From the NCBI GenBank assembly GCA_027452145.1, contig DAIDHB010000198.1, positions 1 through 64,000 of the forward strand: a stretch of DNA of 64,000 nucleotides, given 5' to 3'. This DNA is from Planctomycetales bacterium (GTDB lineage Bacteria; Planctomycetota; Planctomycetia; Isosphaerales; Isosphaeraceae). Shown one piece after another: positions 7,719 through 17,042 of the stretch. The notes under the pieces are model-generated. The model was not told the DNA's origin and did no database searches. It saw only the letters and a program-made list of their open reading frames with translations. The position numbers were made by a program, and so were the translations under genes. Each line of letters opens with the position of its first letter. Position 1 is the stretch's first letter.

Positions 7719-9437
7719 CTACGGGGCCAGCTTGTCCAGCTCGGTGCGGATCGTCCCCATCAGCGAGGCGATCAGCTCGTCGCCGAAGTCGAACCGGGCG
7801 CCGGCGGCGGCGAACAGCTCGGGCAGCGGACGCGCGCCGCCGAGCGACAGCCCCTTCTTGTAGGCGGCGACGGCACCCGCGCGATCGGTCAGCGAGCGCT
7901 GCCAGATCTGGAGGGCTCCCAGTTGCGCGATGCCGTATTCGATGTAATAGAACGGGTAGAGGAAAATATGGAGCTGGCGGTGCCAGGAGTGGTCGCGAGC
8001 CTCTTCATGGCCCGACCAGTCGACATCGCCGCCGAAGCGCTCGAGCAGCGACCGCCAGGCGGCGCGCCGCTCGTCGCGAGTGTGGCCGGGGTGGGTATAA
8101 ATCCAGTGCTGAAAGGCGTCCACCGTCGCGATCCAGGGGATGATCAGCACGATCCCTTCCAGGAGCTTCCGGGCCGAGCGGTCCGCGTCGGCGGTGCTGT
8201 AGAACGGGTCCAGCCGGCGCGCGCCCAGGAGCTCCATGGTCATCGACGCGACCTCGCAGAACTCCAGCGGGCTCTCGCGGTATGCGGGCAGCCGCTCGCC
8301 GCGGCAGGCCAGCGTGTGGAACGCGTGGCCCCCCTCGTGCAGCAGGGTGCGCAGGTCCGAGTCGAGCCCGACGGCGTTCATGAAGATGAACGGCAGCCGG
8401 TCGTCCTCGAGCGTCGTCTGATAGCCGCCGGGCGCCTTCCCCTTGCGATTGGCCAGGTCGAGCAACTGCCGGGCGCGCAGGAACCCGAACTGGGCGCCGA
8501 GCTCGTCGTCGACCTCGCGGAAGACGGTCTCGGTCCCCGTCGCGAGCTTCTCGACGTCCGTGAACGGCTGGAGCGGCGGACGGCCCAGCGGGTCGACCGA
8601 GAGGTCCCACGGGCGCAGCGAGTCCAGGCCCATCATCGCACGGTGCTGGGCGTGGATCTCCTTCGTCAGCGGCACCACGACCTTCTCGACCGCCTGGTGG
8701 AACCGGATCGCGTCGGGGATGCCGTAGTCGAACCGCTCGCGGTTGCGGTAGGCGTACTCGACATAATTGTCGAAGCCCGCCTCGCGCGCCACCTCGACGC
8801 GCAGCGCCATCATCCGGTCGAACAGGTCATCCAGGGTCTCGCGGTCCTGCAACCGCCGCCTGGCCGAGAGCTCCCACGCCTCCTGCCGGACCGCGCGATC
8901 GGTCTCCTCCAGGAACGGGGCCATCTGGATCAACGTCCGCTCCTGGCCGCGGTAATTGACCGTCATCGCCCCCATGATCTTCTGGTACTGCTGCTCCAGC
9001 TCGGCCAGCTCGGTCTCGCGGGGGATATTGGCCTCGCGGAACAGCTCGCGCCGGTTCTCCAGCGCCCGGTCGAACACGAAGTACCGGTCACGCGGCAGCT
9101 CCGAGCGAAACGGCGAATCCAGATAGCGGGTGCGGATCTCGTTCTGGATCGGCTTGAGCCTCGGCTCGATGTCGCGGACAAAAGCCAGGTAGGCCGCCTC
9201 GCGGTCGGGGTCGTCCGTCTGGCAGGTCATGGCGATGTAACGCTTCACCCCCTCCTGCCCCACGGCGGCGTTCAGCTCGCCGGCCGCCATGATCCACCGC
9301 TCCAGGTCGGTCGAGGACGCGATCGGCTCGGCCATCAGCTTCGCGTACCAGGGCTCGATCTGCTCCCAGGTCTTCAGCTCGACCTCCGCCGGGAGCCACT
9401 GGTGCGGGAAGGTCTCGGGGGCATACGCGGTGGCCAC
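7719..9437 (-). CDS. M3-family oligoendopeptidase (PepF/thimet type)
   Basis: Predicted cytoplasmic zinc metallopeptidase of 572 residues, probably hydrolysing short peptides. The M3 active site HEGGH lies near residue 364, with the downstream glutamate region ESPLEFCEVASM typical of the family. The helical N-terminal lid is present and no signal peptide is seen, which matches the usual oligoendopeptidase F length. It is the first gene of a minus-strand run followed 18 bp later by hicB. Family assignment is strong; the specific substrate is not deducible. Confidence 0.92.
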   Translation of the reverse strand: MATAYAPETFPHQWLPAEVELKTWEQIEPWYAKLMAEPIASSTDLERWIMAAGELNAAVGQEGVKRYIAMTCQTDDPDREAAYLAFVRDIEPRLKPIQNEIRTRYLDSPFRSELPRDRYFVFDRALENRRELFREANIPRETELAELEQQYQKIMGAMTVNYRGQERTLIQMAPFLEETDRAVRQEAWELSARRRLQDRETLDDLFDRMMALRVEVAREAGFDNYVEYAYRNRERFDYGIPDAIRFHQAVEKVVVPLTKEIHAQHRAMMGLDSLRPWDLSVDPLGRPPLQPFTDVEKLATGTETVFREVDDELGAQFGFLRARQLLDLANRKGKAPGGYQTTLEDDRLPFIFMNAVGLDSDLRTLLHEGGHAFHTLACRGERLPAYRESPLEFCEVASMTMELLGARRLDPFYSTADADRSARKLLEGIVLIIPWIATVDAFQHWIYTHPGHTRDERRAAWRSLLERFGGDVDWSGHEEARDHSWHRQLHIFLYPFYYIEYGIAQLGALQIWQRSLTDRAGAVAAYKKGLSLGGARPLPELFAAAGARFDFGDELIASLMGTIRTELDKLAP

Positions 9438-9455
9438 GGTAAGGCTCCTGACTCG

Positions 9456-9628
9456 GGTTTCCGGTTTTCGGTGTTCGGTTTTCGGTTTTCGGTTTTCGGT
9501 GGGGAGGCGTGCGGGATTGGCGGACCTTCATCCGCGGGACAAGGCGGTTTGAGGGGAAAGCAAGGGCGTTTCCACGCGATTCCGACACCGAGCGATCATC
9601 GAAAACCGAAAACCGAAAACCGAAAACG
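9456..9628. repeat. Inverted pair of TTTTCGG tandem repeats (stem-forming element)
   Basis: Tandem heptamers of the GGTTTTC/TTTTCGG type at 9456-9500 are matched by the reverse-complement array of GAAAACC at 9601-9628, with about 100 bp between. Together they could fold into one long stem-loop in the spacer between the M3 peptidase start and the 99-residue membrane protein stop. The internal segment codes for nothing I can support. Confidence 0.75.
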
Positions 9629-9631
9629 AAC

Positions 9632-9931
9632 TCAAGGTAACGCCGCCTGCACCAGCCAGGCCCCGCCGAAGAGCAACGAGGACATGATGGCGGTGGCGAG
9701 GACGAGGACCAGCGTGGTGGTGGCGACGGCCTCGGCGTGGGCGACGACCCCCTTGGCCTCGCCGAGCGAGCCGATGGTCTGGAACAGCGCCAGAACGGCC
9801 GAGGTGCCGATGACGACCTCGCCCAGCGCGGTGACGAAGACGATCAGCGCGATCCGGCCGACCGGGTCGCGGACGATCGCCAGGACCAGCCCCATCGCCA
9901 GGATGAAGACAACCAGATGCCAGAGCCGCAT
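9632..9931 (-). CDS. Small hypothetical integral membrane protein
   Basis: A 99-residue hydrophobic protein with three likely membrane helices, near residues 4-20, 28-50 and 75-95. It contains conserved-looking small and acidic residues (VTALGEVVIGTSA) but no recognised domain. It lies alone between a repeat element and the divergent xylose-isomerase-like gene. Function unknown. Confidence 0.65.
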   Translation of the reverse strand: MRLWHLVVFILAMGLVLAIVRDPVGRIALIVFVTALGEVVIGTSAVLALFQTIGSLGEAKGVVAHAEAVATTTLVLVLATAIMSSLLFGGAWLVQAALP

Positions 9932-10246
9932 CGAAAACGCATTCCCCAGCCGTCAGTCCGCCGGTCGCCGGCGCCCCGCCACGTCCACGTCCGCGCCCGA
10001 AGGCGCCCGACCCGGCGGGCGGTCCCCTGAAGAAATATGACGCGGGCCGGTATCGGATGTCAACGTCGGCGGGAAGATCGCCCCGCTCGAAGGAAAATGG
10101 TAGATTGAGACGACCTAACGCCTTGGGTCTAGCAGACGGAAGACCCGCGCCTGAGGCAATCCGACGGTGCCGCTGCCCCGATGCGGGCCGGCCGGCGCCG
10201 GATCGGGATCGATCATCAAGCCTGGCTCCGAGGAGACCGACGCACC
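9932..10246. other. Divergent intergenic region
   Basis: A 315-bp spacer between the divergent small membrane protein and the sugar isomerase gene should hold promoters for both. A somewhat AT-richer stretch occurs at 10090-10110. No confident promoter, operator or RNA gene is visible. Confidence 0.35.
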
Positions 10247-11314
10247 ATGAGCCCCGCCCCCGCCTCATCGACCACGACCGCCCCCGCATCCCACTCCTAC
10301 CGGTTCTCGTTCGGACCGTGGAACATCAGCACGGGCGCCGACCCGTTCGGCCCGCCGGCCCGCAAGGAGATGGAGTACGCCCGCAAGCTCAAGGCGTACA
10401 AGGAACTCGGGTTCGACGCCGTCCAGTTCCACGACGACGACATCGTCCCGGCCGACCTCGACTGGCAGGCCACGCTCAAGGGCACGGCCGAGGTCAAGAA
10501 GATCCTCGACGGCGAGGGCCTGTTCGTCGAGATCATCGCGCCCCGGCTGTGGGAGGACCCGCGGACGATCGACGGCGCCTTCACCTCGAATAACCCGGCC
10601 GACCGCAAGTACGCCATCGACCGGGCCAAGCGATGCGCCGACCTCGCCCGCGAGGTGGGATGCAAGAACTATGTGCTGTGGCTGGCCCGCGAGGGCTCGT
10701 ACATCCGCGAGGCCAAGTGCGCGAAGACGGCCGTCGCCCGGATCGTCGACGCCTGGAACGCCATCCTCGAGCACGACAAGGAGATCCGCATCCTCGGCGA
10801 GGCCAAGCCGAATGAGCCGATGGACCAGGCCTACCTGCCGACCGTCGGCCACATGATCGGCGTCGCCTACAAGACGGTCGACCCGGCCCGCTCGGGCGTC
10901 CTGATCGAGAGCGCCCACTCGATCCTCGCCGGCCTCGACCCGGCCGACGACATGGCCTACGCCCTGTATCACGACAAGCTCTGGAGCGTGCACCTCAACG
11001 ACCAGAACGGCCTCAAGTACGACCAGGACAAGGTCTTCGGCTCGGTGGACCTCCGTCGCGCGTTCAACACCGTCTGGGTCCTGGACAACGCCGGCTACGG
11101 CAAGAACGGCGAGTGCGTCGGCCTCGACGTCAAGGCCATGCGCACCACCACCTTCGAGGAGTCGACCTATCACCTGTCGCACTCCAAGACCGTCTTCACC
11201 CGCCTGCTCGACGTCGTCCGCGGCATCGACCGCAAGAAGGTCGAGGAGTTCCGCGCCAGCCGGCAGTACGAGCAGCTCGAGATGCTGATCCTCAACGCCC
11301 TGATGGGCCGCTGA
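10247..11314 (+). CDS. xylA: Xylose isomerase-like TIM-barrel enzyme
   Basis: A 355-residue protein resembling D-xylose isomerase (xylose to xylulose, two divalent metals), close in length to the shorter class I enzymes. Visible family signatures are YVLWLAREGSY (barrel strand with catalytic region), a metal-ligand region GEAKPNEP, the barrel segment ESAHSILAGLD, and SVHLNDQNG near the second metal site. The ATG at 10247 is preceded by GAGGAGA. An upstream ATG at 10181 has no such support. No other xylose-pathway gene is adjacent, so a related sugar isomerase role cannot be excluded. The gene symbol rests on motif resemblance. Confidence 0.8.
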   Translation: MSPAPASSTTTAPASHSYRFSFGPWNISTGADPFGPPARKEMEYARKLKAYKELGFDAVQFHDDDIVPADLDWQATLKGTAEVKKILDGEGLFVEIIAPRLWEDPRTIDGAFTSNNPADRKYAIDRAKRCADLAREVGCKNYVLWLAREGSYIREAKCAKTAVARIVDAWNAILEHDKEIRILGEAKPNEPMDQAYLPTVGHMIGVAYKTVDPARSGVLIESAHSILAGLDPADDMAYALYHDKLWSVHLNDQNGLKYDQDKVFGSVDLRRAFNTVWVLDNAGYGKNGECVGLDVKAMRTTTFEESTYHLSHSKTVFTRLLDVVRGIDRKKVEEFRASRQYEQLEMLILNALMGR

Positions 11315-11893
11315 CCCCCGGCAAGCCGCGCGTCCCAGGCCGTCCCGAAGGCGAGGCGAGCCTCGACGACCCGGGCCAGCCCGACGCCAGGATCGCTCCC
11401 ACCGCTCCAACCCGCGCCGACGCGACCGCCCGCGTCGGCGCGGGTTGGGAAATCTCGAAAAAAGTCGAAAAATCTCTATCCCAGTACCCATCAGAACTTG
11501 CGGCCAGAGTCCGCCCCTTACTCGCCACCCCCGCGCGACAGGATTTGCAAACCCGATACATCCTGTATGTAGGGGAACAGAGAAACGAGGCAGAGGGTCA
11601 GGGGGCTGTGGGGGCCGAAGGCGCGAAAACACATCCACGCACAAATACAAACAAACACGTATTACGGGGGAGCCCAGGGTAGCGCTCCAGAGGCGACGAA
11701 ATCGATGATGCAAGGACCGGCGGTGATGCCGTGAGCCTGATTGTGCCGGATGCGACACAGGGAATGGTTGCCCGATGATCGCGCCGAAAAAAAGGCCAGG
11801 CGGCCTGGTGCCGCGACGGTGCGGGCGCCGAGAGTCTTTCAGACGTGTGCTGGGGGATGACCGAGCAACCATCGCGATCGGAGCAACGCTACC
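11315..11893. other. Intergenic region between isomerase and repeat-protein genes
   Basis: A 579-bp spacer. Apart from the hairpin at 11407-11448 it contains an AT-richer zone (11455-11480 and 11620-11665) that may carry the promoter of the secreted repeat protein. No small gene or RNA gene is supported. Confidence 0.4.
11407..11448. terminator. Perfect 18-bp hairpin downstream of the xylose isomerase gene
   Basis: The arms at 11407-11424 and 11431-11448 are perfect inverted repeats (CCAACCCGCGCC... and its complement) around a 6-base loop. They lie 93 bp past the isomerase stop. No T-run follows on the plus strand, so this is a strong hairpin that may stabilise or end the transcript. Confidence 0.5.
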
Positions 11894-14527
11894 ATGCACC
11901 GACGCCGGCACGCCGCCCTGCAACTCGGGGGCCCCGAGAGTCTCGAGCGTCGATGGCTGCCGACCGCGAGGAGTGTCGCCGCGATCGTGGTCCCGGGGAA
12001 CACCGGCACGATCCGGCACAGCCAGTTCATCCCCTCGGTGGGGATGGCGGCCGAGTGGGAGCACTGGGGACTGGCGGTATCGGGGCCAGTGAGTATCCAC
12101 GTCGTTCCCTCGTCCCAGGGGCTGGGGGCATCGAGTGACGTCCTGTCGGCGACCCCGGGCACGACGGCCGCCGTGCCGCCCCCCAACACCGGGCTGATCG
12201 GCGGCGGCAGCCAGTTCGCCGCCGGGGGTTTCCTCCAGTTCGGAGCGCAGTTGCGCCGGGTGAGTGTCGGCCGGGGGCTGTCCGTCAACTTCGACGACGA
12301 GACCCTGGGGCAACCGGGTCTGAATCCCCGGCCGCAGCCGGTCCTCGTCTCGCCGGTGAACACCGGCGACATCATCAAGACGCAGATCAACGACGGCGGA
12401 TTCGGCAATGTGGGTCTCCAGTGGCGACGGGTCCAGGTCGTCGGCCCCCTGTCGGTCCGGTACGTCGCGCTACTGCGGAACCCCGACGGATCGCCCGTCT
12501 CCGCGACGACGGGCGGGGCGGCTCCCGTGCCGGGCGGCGGGCCGCCGGTGCCGATCGAGAACAGCGTCAACAGCAACCTGCTGCTCAACACGCAGGTCAA
12601 CGACGGCGGGTTCGGCAAGGTCGGGCTCCAGTGGCACGACGTCCGGGTCCGCCGGTCGGTCGACATTGGCTCGCAGGGCTATACCATCGCGCCGCAGCCG
12701 ATCACGGCCCCGGCGCCGACGCCCGTGGCCGGCTCCGCCACGCCGGTCTACGGCAGCCCGACCAATACCGGCTGGATCCGCGACTCGCAGTTCAACGACG
12801 GCGGGTTCGGCGACGTCGGGGCGCAATGGTGGAACGTGGCTGTCGGCGGGCCGGTCGGGATCTCGACCAGCAACCTGACCATCCAGCCCAAGCGGGCTGG
12901 CGTCGGGCCGATCACGGTCAACGGCCTGGACTTCACCCGCACCCTTCCGAACCCACCGACGAGCGGATCGGCGGCCGCACCGACGTCAATCGCCGCGACG
13001 GCGTCCATCGCCGCCCCCACGCTGGCTGACGCGAGCCGGACCGCGGGACCCGCCGTCGCAACAAAGAACGAGGCGACCAACAGCGGACGGATCGGCCGCA
13101 GCCAGATCACCGACGGCGGCTTCGGCGACATGGGCCTGCAGTGGATGGCCGTGAAGGTCGACGGCGGCGTATCGGCGGTGCATAATTCGCTCTCGGTCCA
13201 GCCGCAGAACGTCGGCCAGGGCCTGATCACCGTCAGCAACGTCCGGTTTCCCTCGGGATCCACCACGTCCTCACCGTCGCCGTCGCCGGTCCCGCGCCCT
13301 GGGCCCTATCGCGTGATCCCGCCGTCCCCGGCCGTCATCGCCGGAGCCGGAGGACGGCCCGCCCGGCTGCTGACGCCGCCGACTCGTCCGGGGCGCGGCC
13401 ATTCGTCGCAGAACGAGGCGACCAACAGCGGGGTGATCGGCCACAGTCAGTTCGCCGACGGAGGACTCGGCGACATCGGCCTCCAGTGGCACGACGTGCA
13501 CGTGCACGGGAGCGTGCGTCTGGTGCATAACTCGCTGTCCGTCCAGCCCCAGGGATCGGGATTCGCGGGTGCGAGCATCACCAACATCAGCTTCGGCCGT
13601 CCGTTCACGCCGACGCCGGCCGGCCCGCACCGCGTCGGCTTCGCGGTGCTGCCGTCGCTGGTCTTCACGCCGACGCCCCAGCCCAACCAGGGCGACGGGT
13701 CGAACCCCGGCGGCGGCGGGTCGAACACGAACCACGGCGGTCCGCCCAACACGAAGGTGCGGGACCATCAGCAGATCCTGACCTCCAGCCAGGCGGACGT
13801 CGTGCTCCAGTGGGACGGCGTGAGGCTCGTCCGTCGGCTGGTGATCGTGCACAACGTGCTGTCGATCCAGGGCGGCGTGACGAGCGGCCCGGTGATCCTC
13901 AAAAACATCCGCTTTCCGGTCCGCGTGCCGCCGCTCAATGGCTCGGTGCCGCCCGTCGGAGCGACCGGGACGCCCTCGGGCGGCTCGATCGCCGGCGCCG
14001 GCGCCGGCACCGGCGCCGTCGTCAATCGGGCTAGCAACAGCGGGGGTATTCGCCAGAATCAGTTCGTCGCCGGCGGATTCGGCGACATCGGCCTCCAGTG
14101 GCGAGGCGTCAAGGTGCGCGGGTCGGTGACGATCGTTCACAACAGCCTCTCGGTGAACGCGGCCGTGCCGGGCGGCGGGCCGATCACCATCGGCAACGTG
14201 ACCTTCAACAGCGGGGCATTCGAGTCGCCGCGGCCTTCCCGCCAGGCGCTGCTGATCGTGGCGCCGCCGCCGAGGTTCAGCCGGCGGCCGCGAGCCGGAT
14301 CGACGCGCGGGCGGGTGCTGCACGGGGCGTCGACCGCGACCCAGGCCGTCAACAGCGGCATCCTGGCGGGCGGTCAGTTCGCCTCGGGCGGACTGGGGCA
14401 TATCGCGATCCAGTGGCGCAAGGTCGCCGCAACCGGGCCCGTCACGATCATCGACAACGTGCTGTCGATCCGGACGTCGGGCCCGGCGACGAGCCCGATC
14501 ACCGTCGAGAATGTGACCTTCGGGTGA
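11894..14527 (+). CDS. Secreted protein with ten copies of an unrecognised NxG...GGFGDxGLQW repeat
   Basis: An 877-residue protein of unknown function. The N-terminus has basic residues and SLERRWLP, a variant of the planctomycete LE-x-R-x-LL export-associated motif. The rest is ten copies of a repeat beginning Asn-Ser/Thr-Gly-x-Ile, continuing QF-x-DGGFGD-x-GLQW-x-x-V, then a beta-rich stretch with HNSLSVQP and often ITIGNVTF. Core repeats are about 55-65 residues with Pro/Gly/Thr-rich linkers between them. The third to seventh, ninth and tenth copies keep the core best; the first two and the eighth are divergent. The alternating hydrophobic pattern suggests a beta-solenoid or tandem beta domains at the cell surface. 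There is no catalytic motif. I do not recognise the repeat family. Confidence 0.8.
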   Translation: MHRRRHAALQLGGPESLERRWLPTARSVAAIVVPGNTGTIRHSQFIPSVGMAAEWEHWGLAVSGPVSIHVVPSSQGLGASSDVLSATPGTTAAVPPPNTGLIGGGSQFAAGGFLQFGAQLRRVSVGRGLSVNFDDETLGQPGLNPRPQPVLVSPVNTGDIIKTQINDGGFGNVGLQWRRVQVVGPLSVRYVALLRNPDGSPVSATTGGAAPVPGGGPPVPIENSVNSNLLLNTQVNDGGFGKVGLQWHDVRVRRSVDIGSQGYTIAPQPITAPAPTPVAGSATPVYGSPTNTGWIRDSQFNDGGFGDVGAQWWNVAVGGPVGISTSNLTIQPKRAGVGPITVNGLDFTRTLPNPPTSGSAAAPTSIAATASIAAPTLADASRTAGPAVATKNEATNSGRIGRSQITDGGFGDMGLQWMAVKVDGGVSAVHNSLSVQPQNVGQGLITVSNVRFPSGSTTSSPSPSPVPRPGPYRVIPPSPAVIAGAGGRPARLLTPPTRPGRGHSSQNEATNSGVIGHSQFADGGLGDIGLQWHDVHVHGSVRLVHNSLSVQPQGSGFAGASITNISFGRPFTPTPAGPHRVGFAVLPSLVFTPTPQPNQGDGSNPGGGGSNTNHGGPPNTKVRDHQQILTSSQADVVLQWDGVRLVRRLVIVHNVLSIQGGVTSGPVILKNIRFPVRVPPLNGSVPPVGATGTPSGGSIAGAGAGTGAVVNRASNSGGIRQNQFVAGGFGDIGLQWRGVKVRGSVTIVHNSLSVNAAVPGGGPITIGNVTFNSGAFESPRPSRQALLIVAPPPRFSRRPRAGSTRGRVLHGASTATQAVNSGILAGGQFASGGLGHIAIQWRKVAATGPVTIIDNVLSIRTSGPATSPITVENVTFG

Positions 14528-14557
14528 GGCCCGGGTTGCGCCGGAAGCCCTGACGAG

Positions 14558-14603
14558 ATGGGGACAGGCATCTCGAAGGCTCGGATCCGGTCCCCAACCT
14601 GTC
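14558..14603. terminator. Hairpin between convergent genes, GGGGACAGGCA repeat family
   Basis: GGGGAC at 14560-14565 pairs with GTCCCC at 14590-14595, and GACAGG at 14563-14568 could alternatively pair with CCTGTC at 14598-14603. It sits between the convergent stops at 14527 and 14612 and could act in both directions. A related sequence occurs at 23938-23983. Confidence 0.45.
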
Positions 14604-14611
14604 AGGTCCTC

Positions 14612-16801
14612 TCAGCGGTTCGCCGCCCGAACGGGCAGGCTGGCGAACAGTTCGCCGAGCGAGGTCCCGTAATTCTTCCAGCGGGCGACGGAGCGCTTGT
14701 AGACCGGCTGGCGGACCTGGGTGACGCTGGCGGTCCGGATGGGCCGCTCGTTGCGGTGGAACTCGAGACAGGCCGGCTCCCACTCGAGTCCGCAGGCGGC
14801 GATCAGCCGGCGGGCGACGGATTCGAGGTCCTCGACGGTCTCCTCGTAGTCGACGTGGTGGATCGGCACCTTCGCGACGCTTTCCCAGTGGTCCATGATC
14901 CGCCGGTACTGCTGGAACCGCGTGGCGATGTGCTCGGGGTCATTCGCCCATCGGATGCTGCGGAAGTCGGTCATCCAGCACGAGACGGCGATGTCCCGCA
15001 GGTCGCGGCGGCAGTGGATGAACGTGGCGTTGGGGAAGATGACCGACATGAGCCCGACGTACATGTAGTTGTCGGGCATCTTGTCGGCGACGCGGTCGGG
15101 GGCGTCGCCGGCCAGGCCGCGGAGCCGCTCGAGGTGCTGCTCGCCGAGCTTCCGCAGCGCGGCGGGTTCGAGGTGGGGGATGGCGTCGATCGGCGCGCCG
15201 GAGCGGTCGACCGCGGCGGGGACGTTCTCGAAGGTCTGCCGGGCGAACCTCAGCTCGCCGGCGCCGTGGATCCGCGAGTGGCTGGAGAGCACCTGCTCGA
15301 CCAGCGTGGTGCCCGACCGGGGCAGGCCGAAGACGAAGATCGGCCGGCGCGAGGGGTGGCCGGCGCCGGCGAGCCGGTCGAAGAACGCGGCGTCGCAGGT
15401 GCGGATCAAATTGTCGATGAACCGCTCGTGCTCGGCCGGGACGTACTCACGGCTCCCCGTGGCGAGCTCCTTGCTGATGGCGTTGGCCTCGCGGAGGCAC
15501 TCGCCGGCACGTTCGTGCTCGCCGCGGGCGTCGAGGACGTGCGACAGGCCGAAGAGAAGCCGGGCGCGGGGCCCGCGGGGCAGGTCGGGATCGGCCAGCC
15601 GGGCCTCGAGCGCGGCGAGGTCCTCGTCGGGGAGCTTGCCGCGGAGCAAGGTCGCCAGACGGGCGTGCGGGATGGGGAAATTCGGCTGGTGCTTGAGCGC
15701 CGTGCGGAACGCGGCCTCGGCGTCGTCCATGCGCCCCTGCTCCTCGCTGAGCCCGCCGATGTTGAGCTGGGCGCCGGCGGAATCGGGCTGGAGCTCCAGG
15801 GCCTTCTCATAATGCGTGCGGGCCTCGGCCAGCCGGCCTTCCTCCTGGAGCGCCCAGCCGAGCGAGAGGTGCACGCCGGGGCGGTCTTCCTCGGCCAGCG
15901 CGAGGGCCTGCTCGAAGTGCTCGATGGCCTCGGCGGGCTCCTCGCGCTCCATGTAGACCTCGGCCAGGATCTCGCGGAACGCGGCGTTGGTCGGGTCGAG
16001 CTCGACAGCCCGCTTGACCCAGGGCAAGGCGTCGTTGGGCTGCCCCTCGCGGACCATCGTCAGCCCGAGGTGGGCGTGGGCCGGGGCGAGGTCGGGCTCG
16101 AGCCGCATGGCCTCGAGGTAGGCGGCGCGGGCGTCGGTGTAGCGCTCCAGCGCCCGCAGGGCGTTGCCCAGGTTGTGGTGCAAGGCGGCCATGTCGGGCT
16201 GGAGCCGCACGGCCTCCTCGCAGTGCGGCAGGGCCTCCTCGGTCGAGCCGCGGTCGAGGAGCATCTGGCCGAGGTTGGTCCGCGCCGGGGCGAAATTCGG
16301 CTCGAGCTCGACGGCGCGGCGAAAGTGCTCGAGCGCCTCGTCCATCTGGCCGAGGTCGCGGAGCACGATGCCGAGGTTGTTGTGCGCCGTGGCGAAGTCG
16401 GGGCGCAATTCCAGCGCGCGGCGGAACTGGTCGACGGCCTCGTTCTTCTTTCCCAGGCCCTGGAGCGCCAGCCCCAGGTTGCACAGGGCCTCGGGGTAGT
16501 CGGGCCAGAGCGCCAGCGCGGCGCGGCAGCAGCCGGCGGCGCGATCGAGCTGGCCGACGGCGCGATAGGCCTCGGCCAGGTTGGCGTGGAACGCGGGGAC
16601 ATTGGGACGCAGGGCGACGGCCTTGCCGATCAGCTCGATGGCGCGGGCGTGGTCGCCGCGCTGGTGGTGCAAGACGCCCAGCAGGTGGAGCGCCGCGTGG
16701 TTGTCCTTTTCCTGCGCCAGGATCTTCTGGTAGAGCGCCGCCGCCTCCGCCAGCCGGCCCTCCTGGTGCAGCTCGATGGCCGTTGTCAACAAGTCTTGCA
16801 T
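14612..16801 (-). CDS. TPR-repeat sulfotransferase
   Basis: A 729-residue protein. The N-terminal 440 residues are about twelve tetratricopeptide repeats of the 34-residue type (for example ALRPNVPAFHANLAEAYRAV and AIELIGKAVAL units). The C-terminal part is a PAPS-dependent sulfotransferase domain with the 5'-phosphosulfate loop VFGLPRSGTTLVEQ near residue 485, a catalytic-region GAGELRFAR, and the 3'-phosphate-binding FIHCRRDLRDIAVSCW near 590. It would transfer sulfate from PAPS to an unknown acceptor, with the TPRs as substrate or partner scaffold. No signal peptide is evident. It is convergent with the repeat-protein gene; the other flank faces a divergent sigma factor. Confidence 0.9.
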   Translation of the reverse strand: MQDLLTTAIELHQEGRLAEAAALYQKILAQEKDNHAALHLLGVLHHQRGDHARAIELIGKAVALRPNVPAFHANLAEAYRAVGQLDRAAGCCRAALALWPDYPEALCNLGLALQGLGKKNEAVDQFRRALELRPDFATAHNNLGIVLRDLGQMDEALEHFRRAVELEPNFAPARTNLGQMLLDRGSTEEALPHCEEAVRLQPDMAALHHNLGNALRALERYTDARAAYLEAMRLEPDLAPAHAHLGLTMVREGQPNDALPWVKRAVELDPTNAAFREILAEVYMEREEPAEAIEHFEQALALAEEDRPGVHLSLGWALQEEGRLAEARTHYEKALELQPDSAGAQLNIGGLSEEQGRMDDAEAAFRTALKHQPNFPIPHARLATLLRGKLPDEDLAALEARLADPDLPRGPRARLLFGLSHVLDARGEHERAGECLREANAISKELATGSREYVPAEHERFIDNLIRTCDAAFFDRLAGAGHPSRRPIFVFGLPRSGTTLVEQVLSSHSRIHGAGELRFARQTFENVPAAVDRSGAPIDAIPHLEPAALRKLGEQHLERLRGLAGDAPDRVADKMPDNYMYVGLMSVIFPNATFIHCRRDLRDIAVSCWMTDFRSIRWANDPEHIATRFQQYRRIMDHWESVAKVPIHHVDYEETVEDLESVARRLIAACGLEWEPACLEFHRNERPIRTASVTQVRQPVYKRSVARWKNYGTSLGELFASLPVRAANR

Positions 16802-17042
16802 GGGCGGAACGTCCCCGCCAGGCCCCGCCTGGCCCCCGATGGTCGATCATTCGAGTTCGATGGATGCGACGGACGTCGACCTCGCGCGGTCGCGTCTCGG
16901 GTCGATCCGAAGGTCATGATATCAGGACCCCCGATGTTTGCGAAGTGACCGGCACGCATCGCATCGGCCGCGTCGAGGATTGACAGGCGGCGGGCGCGCC
17001 GCAAAGCTAGGTCGATCAACGTCCTGGATTCGATCGCATCCC

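Noticed and set aside
9456-9628. CRISPR array
   Set aside because: Units are only 7 bp, contiguous and without spacers; the two arrays are mutually inverted.
7692-10040. 782-codon plus-strand frame opposite the M3 peptidase
   Set aside because: Antisense shadow of a conserved peptidase; it runs through the TTTTCGG repeats as low-complexity Phe/Gly/Arg sequence.
14558-16948. Long plus-strand open frame opposite the TPR-sulfotransferase
   Set aside because: Composition typical of antisense translation (RR, LL, EVG-rich); the opposite strand has clear TPR and sulfotransferase motifs.
16980-17011. TTGACA with a downstream TAGGTC as a promoter for the ECF sigma gene
   Set aside because: The spacing is over 18 bp and the -10 match is poor; not strong enough to annotate.
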